Assembly (NCBI RefSeq): GCF_050948215.1
Contig: NW_027488992.1
Coordinates: 1 to 64,000 of the forward strand
From: Halictus rubicundus
Lineage: Eukaryota; Arthropoda; Insecta; Hymenoptera; Halictidae
Direction of reading: 5' to 3'
DNA: 64,000 nucleotides
Part shown: in pieces, positions 61,761 through 64,000 of the stretch
Numbering within the stretch: the stretch's first letter is position 1
Layout: each line of letters opens with the position of its first letter
The notes under the pieces: model-generated
Told to the model about the DNA's origin: nothing
The model's input: the letters and a program-made list of their open reading frames with translations, nothing else
The model's database searches: none
Made by a program: the position numbers and the translations under genes

Positions 61761-64000
61761 AAAACAATAAAAACCGAATTTTTTCGACGTTTTTGCTATT
61801 AGGAGGAAAGTTACACTTGTTGGTTTTATCGCAGCTATATATTAAGTAATTTTTAGCATTATTAAATTGAAACAAGTAATTCTTTGACCTAAGAAATGTG
61901 ATTTAAGAGAAAGAATAAATTGTATTTTGTGTGATATATACCAGAATGTTCGTAAAGTTTTGTAACATCGCCGGACGTGTGTCGAACTAAGGAGCGGATA
62001 CGCTGGGGTTCTTATCCCGTCGGTGGTAAATGTTTTTTCCCATACATCATCTTTATTTTTTCAATTTCTTATATTATTTATTCATGTGATTTTAACAATA
62101 TTTTTTTAATGTTTTAAAAATATTGAAGTAACATTGATTAGGCAATGAATATTTATATTATTGTGTTCGTCTACGATTTCCGCCAGATATGAAATTGCTT
62201 GTGAAAATTGGTAAGATTCCGTGAAAAGAATTTTGAACTCTACGTCTGTCATTTCCAGAAAATCAAGAAATCAATACTGTTTGAAATGGAATCTTTTTGC
62301 GGTTCCAATTGTTTTGACCATCTTAATCGGCTATGCCCTTTTAAATCTTATCACCTATACTTGCACAGTACCGAATGACAGGCTGTTGGAACTTCCAACT
62401 TCCAACTTGGTTTCACGTTAATTTTCAACATTATAAACAATTTTGCGACAACACATTTTTACGACTACACGGTACAGTGAACCGGAGTATAATATAAAGG
62501 AATATATAAAATACCGTTCTTTACAGATCACATCTAGTTATTTACATAAATCTAAATAGTTGTTATTGCATAATTATTTTCAATAAGGGTTATACAAATT
62601 CTGAATCAACATTTCACTATCAAAATATATAATAAAACATCGCAAACATTTAGCATTGTCAATATACTAAAATGCTTGATAATATCAATGTGCTGATCTT
62701 CCTGCTGTAACTCGCATCATGTCATTTTACGCCTGATTTTATTTCGAGCCGTTCGCTTCGTTGCGAGCAGCTCGCATCGTGCGAGTACTCGACTCGACTC
62801 GAAAAGCGAGTCCCGGCTCGACTGGACCCGAGCTCGGCTCGCATATGCGAGCTTGGCTGCAGGCCTAGTGCCAGGTGGGTGCTGGGATCGGTCGGTAACG
62901 GCCCCAATGTCGAGATACTCTCGTCGGTTGTGGAACTAAGAAAGTGGAACTATCACTGATCTCAAATACCAACATCGCTAAACATGCCGCGCTCGCTACC
63001 TAAATAGAACATTTGCTCGTGAATTACGGAAGAAACGTCAGTGACATAGGCAATAAATAAACGGATAATGCGTAGAATGAGAATAATTATTTTTTATTGT
63101 ATAATTTCATTACACTATTATTGCCTTCTTATTTTCCGTATTATTCACCATTGTAATCATTATTTTATAATCGATAGTTTATAGGTGAAATTAATTAATT
63201 TGGAACGTATTGCGATATTTATAAAATAATGATTATTCAACAAAATATATTCTGTAATAGTTATAGAATAAACAAAAAGAATAAATACAATATTCAAGTA
63301 ATGACAAAATTCAATCGTTCTTATTGTGATCCGTAGTAACAAACACAGAAAATTATTTTTTTACTTATTTAACCGATAATACCACTTCTAATGCTGGACT
63401 GCAATTATTCAAGTAAAGGTAGTAACGAAATAAAAGTGTTATGTAATGAAACTAACTTTCGACGGATCTTATCCATATAAAGCTATTTGGTGGCAGTATT
63501 ATTGCTATTTGTACAGACACACAGATACACAGATTCTTATATCTTGCAATGCACGTTGTTTTTTTCTCCGTCAACCGATTTCGATGAAATTTTCAGCTTC
63601 TGTATCCCTAACATAGAGCTAGAGATAAAAGTTTTGAAAAGTGTCTGTCATTTTAAGTTTTAATTATAATTGTATTGATTGCTATTTTTTATACCTTATA
63701 GAATTGTTTCTTTACATTTAATATTCTTTATATTTTGTCAGCAATAAACTTTATGTATAATCATTAATTGTATTGTTAAATTTAACTTTCTGTGAGTAAT
63801 TGTCAATACATATACATTAGTAACCACATCTATTTGTCCGCGGCGAAAACCAAGCTGTCGAACTCGAGACGGGAAGGACTCGCCGCGTCTCTTTCTTTTC
63901 ATATGCTGTCCTTCTTTGCGTCCGAAACTTCCGTCGTTCATTACACAAGTAAATATCATCGGAATTTTGTCATATTTGGTACCGTTTTCCTTAGAAAAAT
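61761..64000 (+). repeat. Unit 20, class B, truncated by window end
   Basis: First 2,240 bp of a B unit: ACACG insertion near 62466, AAAATACCG, CATATG palindrome, GAAAGTGG, TTCCGTATTATTC, AATAAACAAAAAG, A-like TTTGTCAG and TTGTTAAATTT. The window ends inside the first copy of the internal duplication. Confidence 0.96.

Larger units (their letters stand above)
1..64000 (+). repeat. Macrosatellite array, 3.25 kb unit, 19.7 copies
   Basis: The opening words of the window (AAAACAATAAAAACCG) recur at 3252, 6508, 9759 and so on through 61761, always in the same orientation, with unit lengths of 3246 to 3256 bp. Every landmark of the unit (CpG-rich block, internal duplication, TTCGAATA cluster, phased A-tracts) recurs in the same order in each copy. 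Copies differ only by scattered SNPs, short indels and homopolymer length, so pairwise identity is very high, about 99% or more by eye. No unique sequence interrupts the array and both window edges fall inside a unit. The near-identity indicates recent amplification or continuing homogenisation. Genome location (centromeric, subtelomeric, sex or B chromosome) cannot be read from the sequence. Confidence 0.99.
45509..64000 (+). repeat. Higher-order repeat copy 2, A-B-C-A-D-B, cut by window end
   Basis: Units starting at 45509, 48759, 52013, 55264, 58514 and 61761 repeat the class order A B C A D B. The last unit is truncated by the window. Homologous landmarks lie 19,502 to 19,506 bp downstream of their counterparts in the preceding HOR copy. 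Units 12 and 18 show no difference that I noticed; the other unit pairs differ at only a few sites. Confidence 0.88.

Noticed and set aside
1..64000. CENP-B-box-like motif in the unit
   Set aside because: Each TTCG context I checked by eye failed the NTTCGNNNNANNCGGG pattern, so no centromere claim is based on it.
1..64000. Telomeric repeats, rDNA or histone-type tandem gene array
   Set aside because: No TTAGG-type run, no recognisable rRNA core and no histone-like frame. The TTAGG-like words seen are isolated.
26007..64000. HOR as an assembly copy-paste artefact
   Set aside because: The two HOR copies differ at several specific sites (28666, the ACACG indel in unit 10 versus 16, 34862, the CGAAC/CAAAC site in unit 13 versus 19, A-run lengths), so they are not identical duplicates. 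Raw reads would still be needed to exclude local misassembly.

Overview
The whole window is one head-to-tail tandem array (a macrosatellite). A unit of about 3,250 bp is repeated 19 full times plus a 2,240 bp partial copy, all on the same strand. The array runs off both ends of the window, so no flanking unique sequence, array boundary or insertion site is visible. I find no convincing protein-coding gene, rRNA, CRISPR array, intact transposon or bacterial-type operon. The DNA is AT-rich, full of A/T homopolymers, and not visibly depleted in CpG (TTCGA and GCTCG words are common). With the long homogenised repeats this suggests a eukaryotic nuclear satellite, and I would guess an insect or other arthropod. 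That assignment is inference; no marker gene is present.

Layout of one unit (first copy, 1-3251): helically phased A/T tracts around the seam (about 3096-3285, across the first junction); a short GC-richer, foldable element followed by T6 (190-278); AT-rich DNA with small inverted repeats (280-950); a CpG-rich palindromic block built from GCTCG/CGAGC words (about 983-1140); AT-rich DNA with a 17-bp-arm inverted repeat (1388-1469); AT-rich DNA with a TTTCGATGAAA word (about 1800-1830); an old internal duplication of about 147 bp (2114-2260 and 2351-2498, about 83% identical over the aligned core); a cluster of TATTCG/CGAATA words in both orientations (2744-2970) with a hAT-like left edge; and an 18-bp perfect palindrome (3051-3068). 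The unit looks like a composite of older repeat fragments that was later amplified as one block.

The copies are nearly identical but fall into four classes by shared SNPs and small indels. A is units 1, 4, 7, 9, 12, 15, 18. B is units 2, 8, 10, 14, 16, 20. C is units 3, 6, 11, 17. D is units 5, 13, 19. The order is A B C A D C A B | A B C A D B | A B C A D B. From 26007 onward this is a clean six-unit higher-order repeat (HOR) of about 19.5 kb, seen once in full (26007-45508) and again truncated by the window edge (45509-64000). The first eight units use the same classes in a disturbed order, with an A-B dimer apparently duplicated at 19506-32506. Several units are mosaics of class markers, as expected from unequal exchange and gene conversion.

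The short open frames recur only because the unit recurs. Most lack an ATG start, and those with ATG are altered by indels that segregate between copies or show no coding-type substitution pattern. Positions of sub-unit elements are given for the first unit. Unit starts are 1, 3252, 6508, 9759, 13010, 16256, 19506, 22757, 26007, 29258, 32507, 35758, 39008, 42255, 45509, 48759, 52013, 55264, 58514 and 61761; adding the offset places each element to within about 10 bp.
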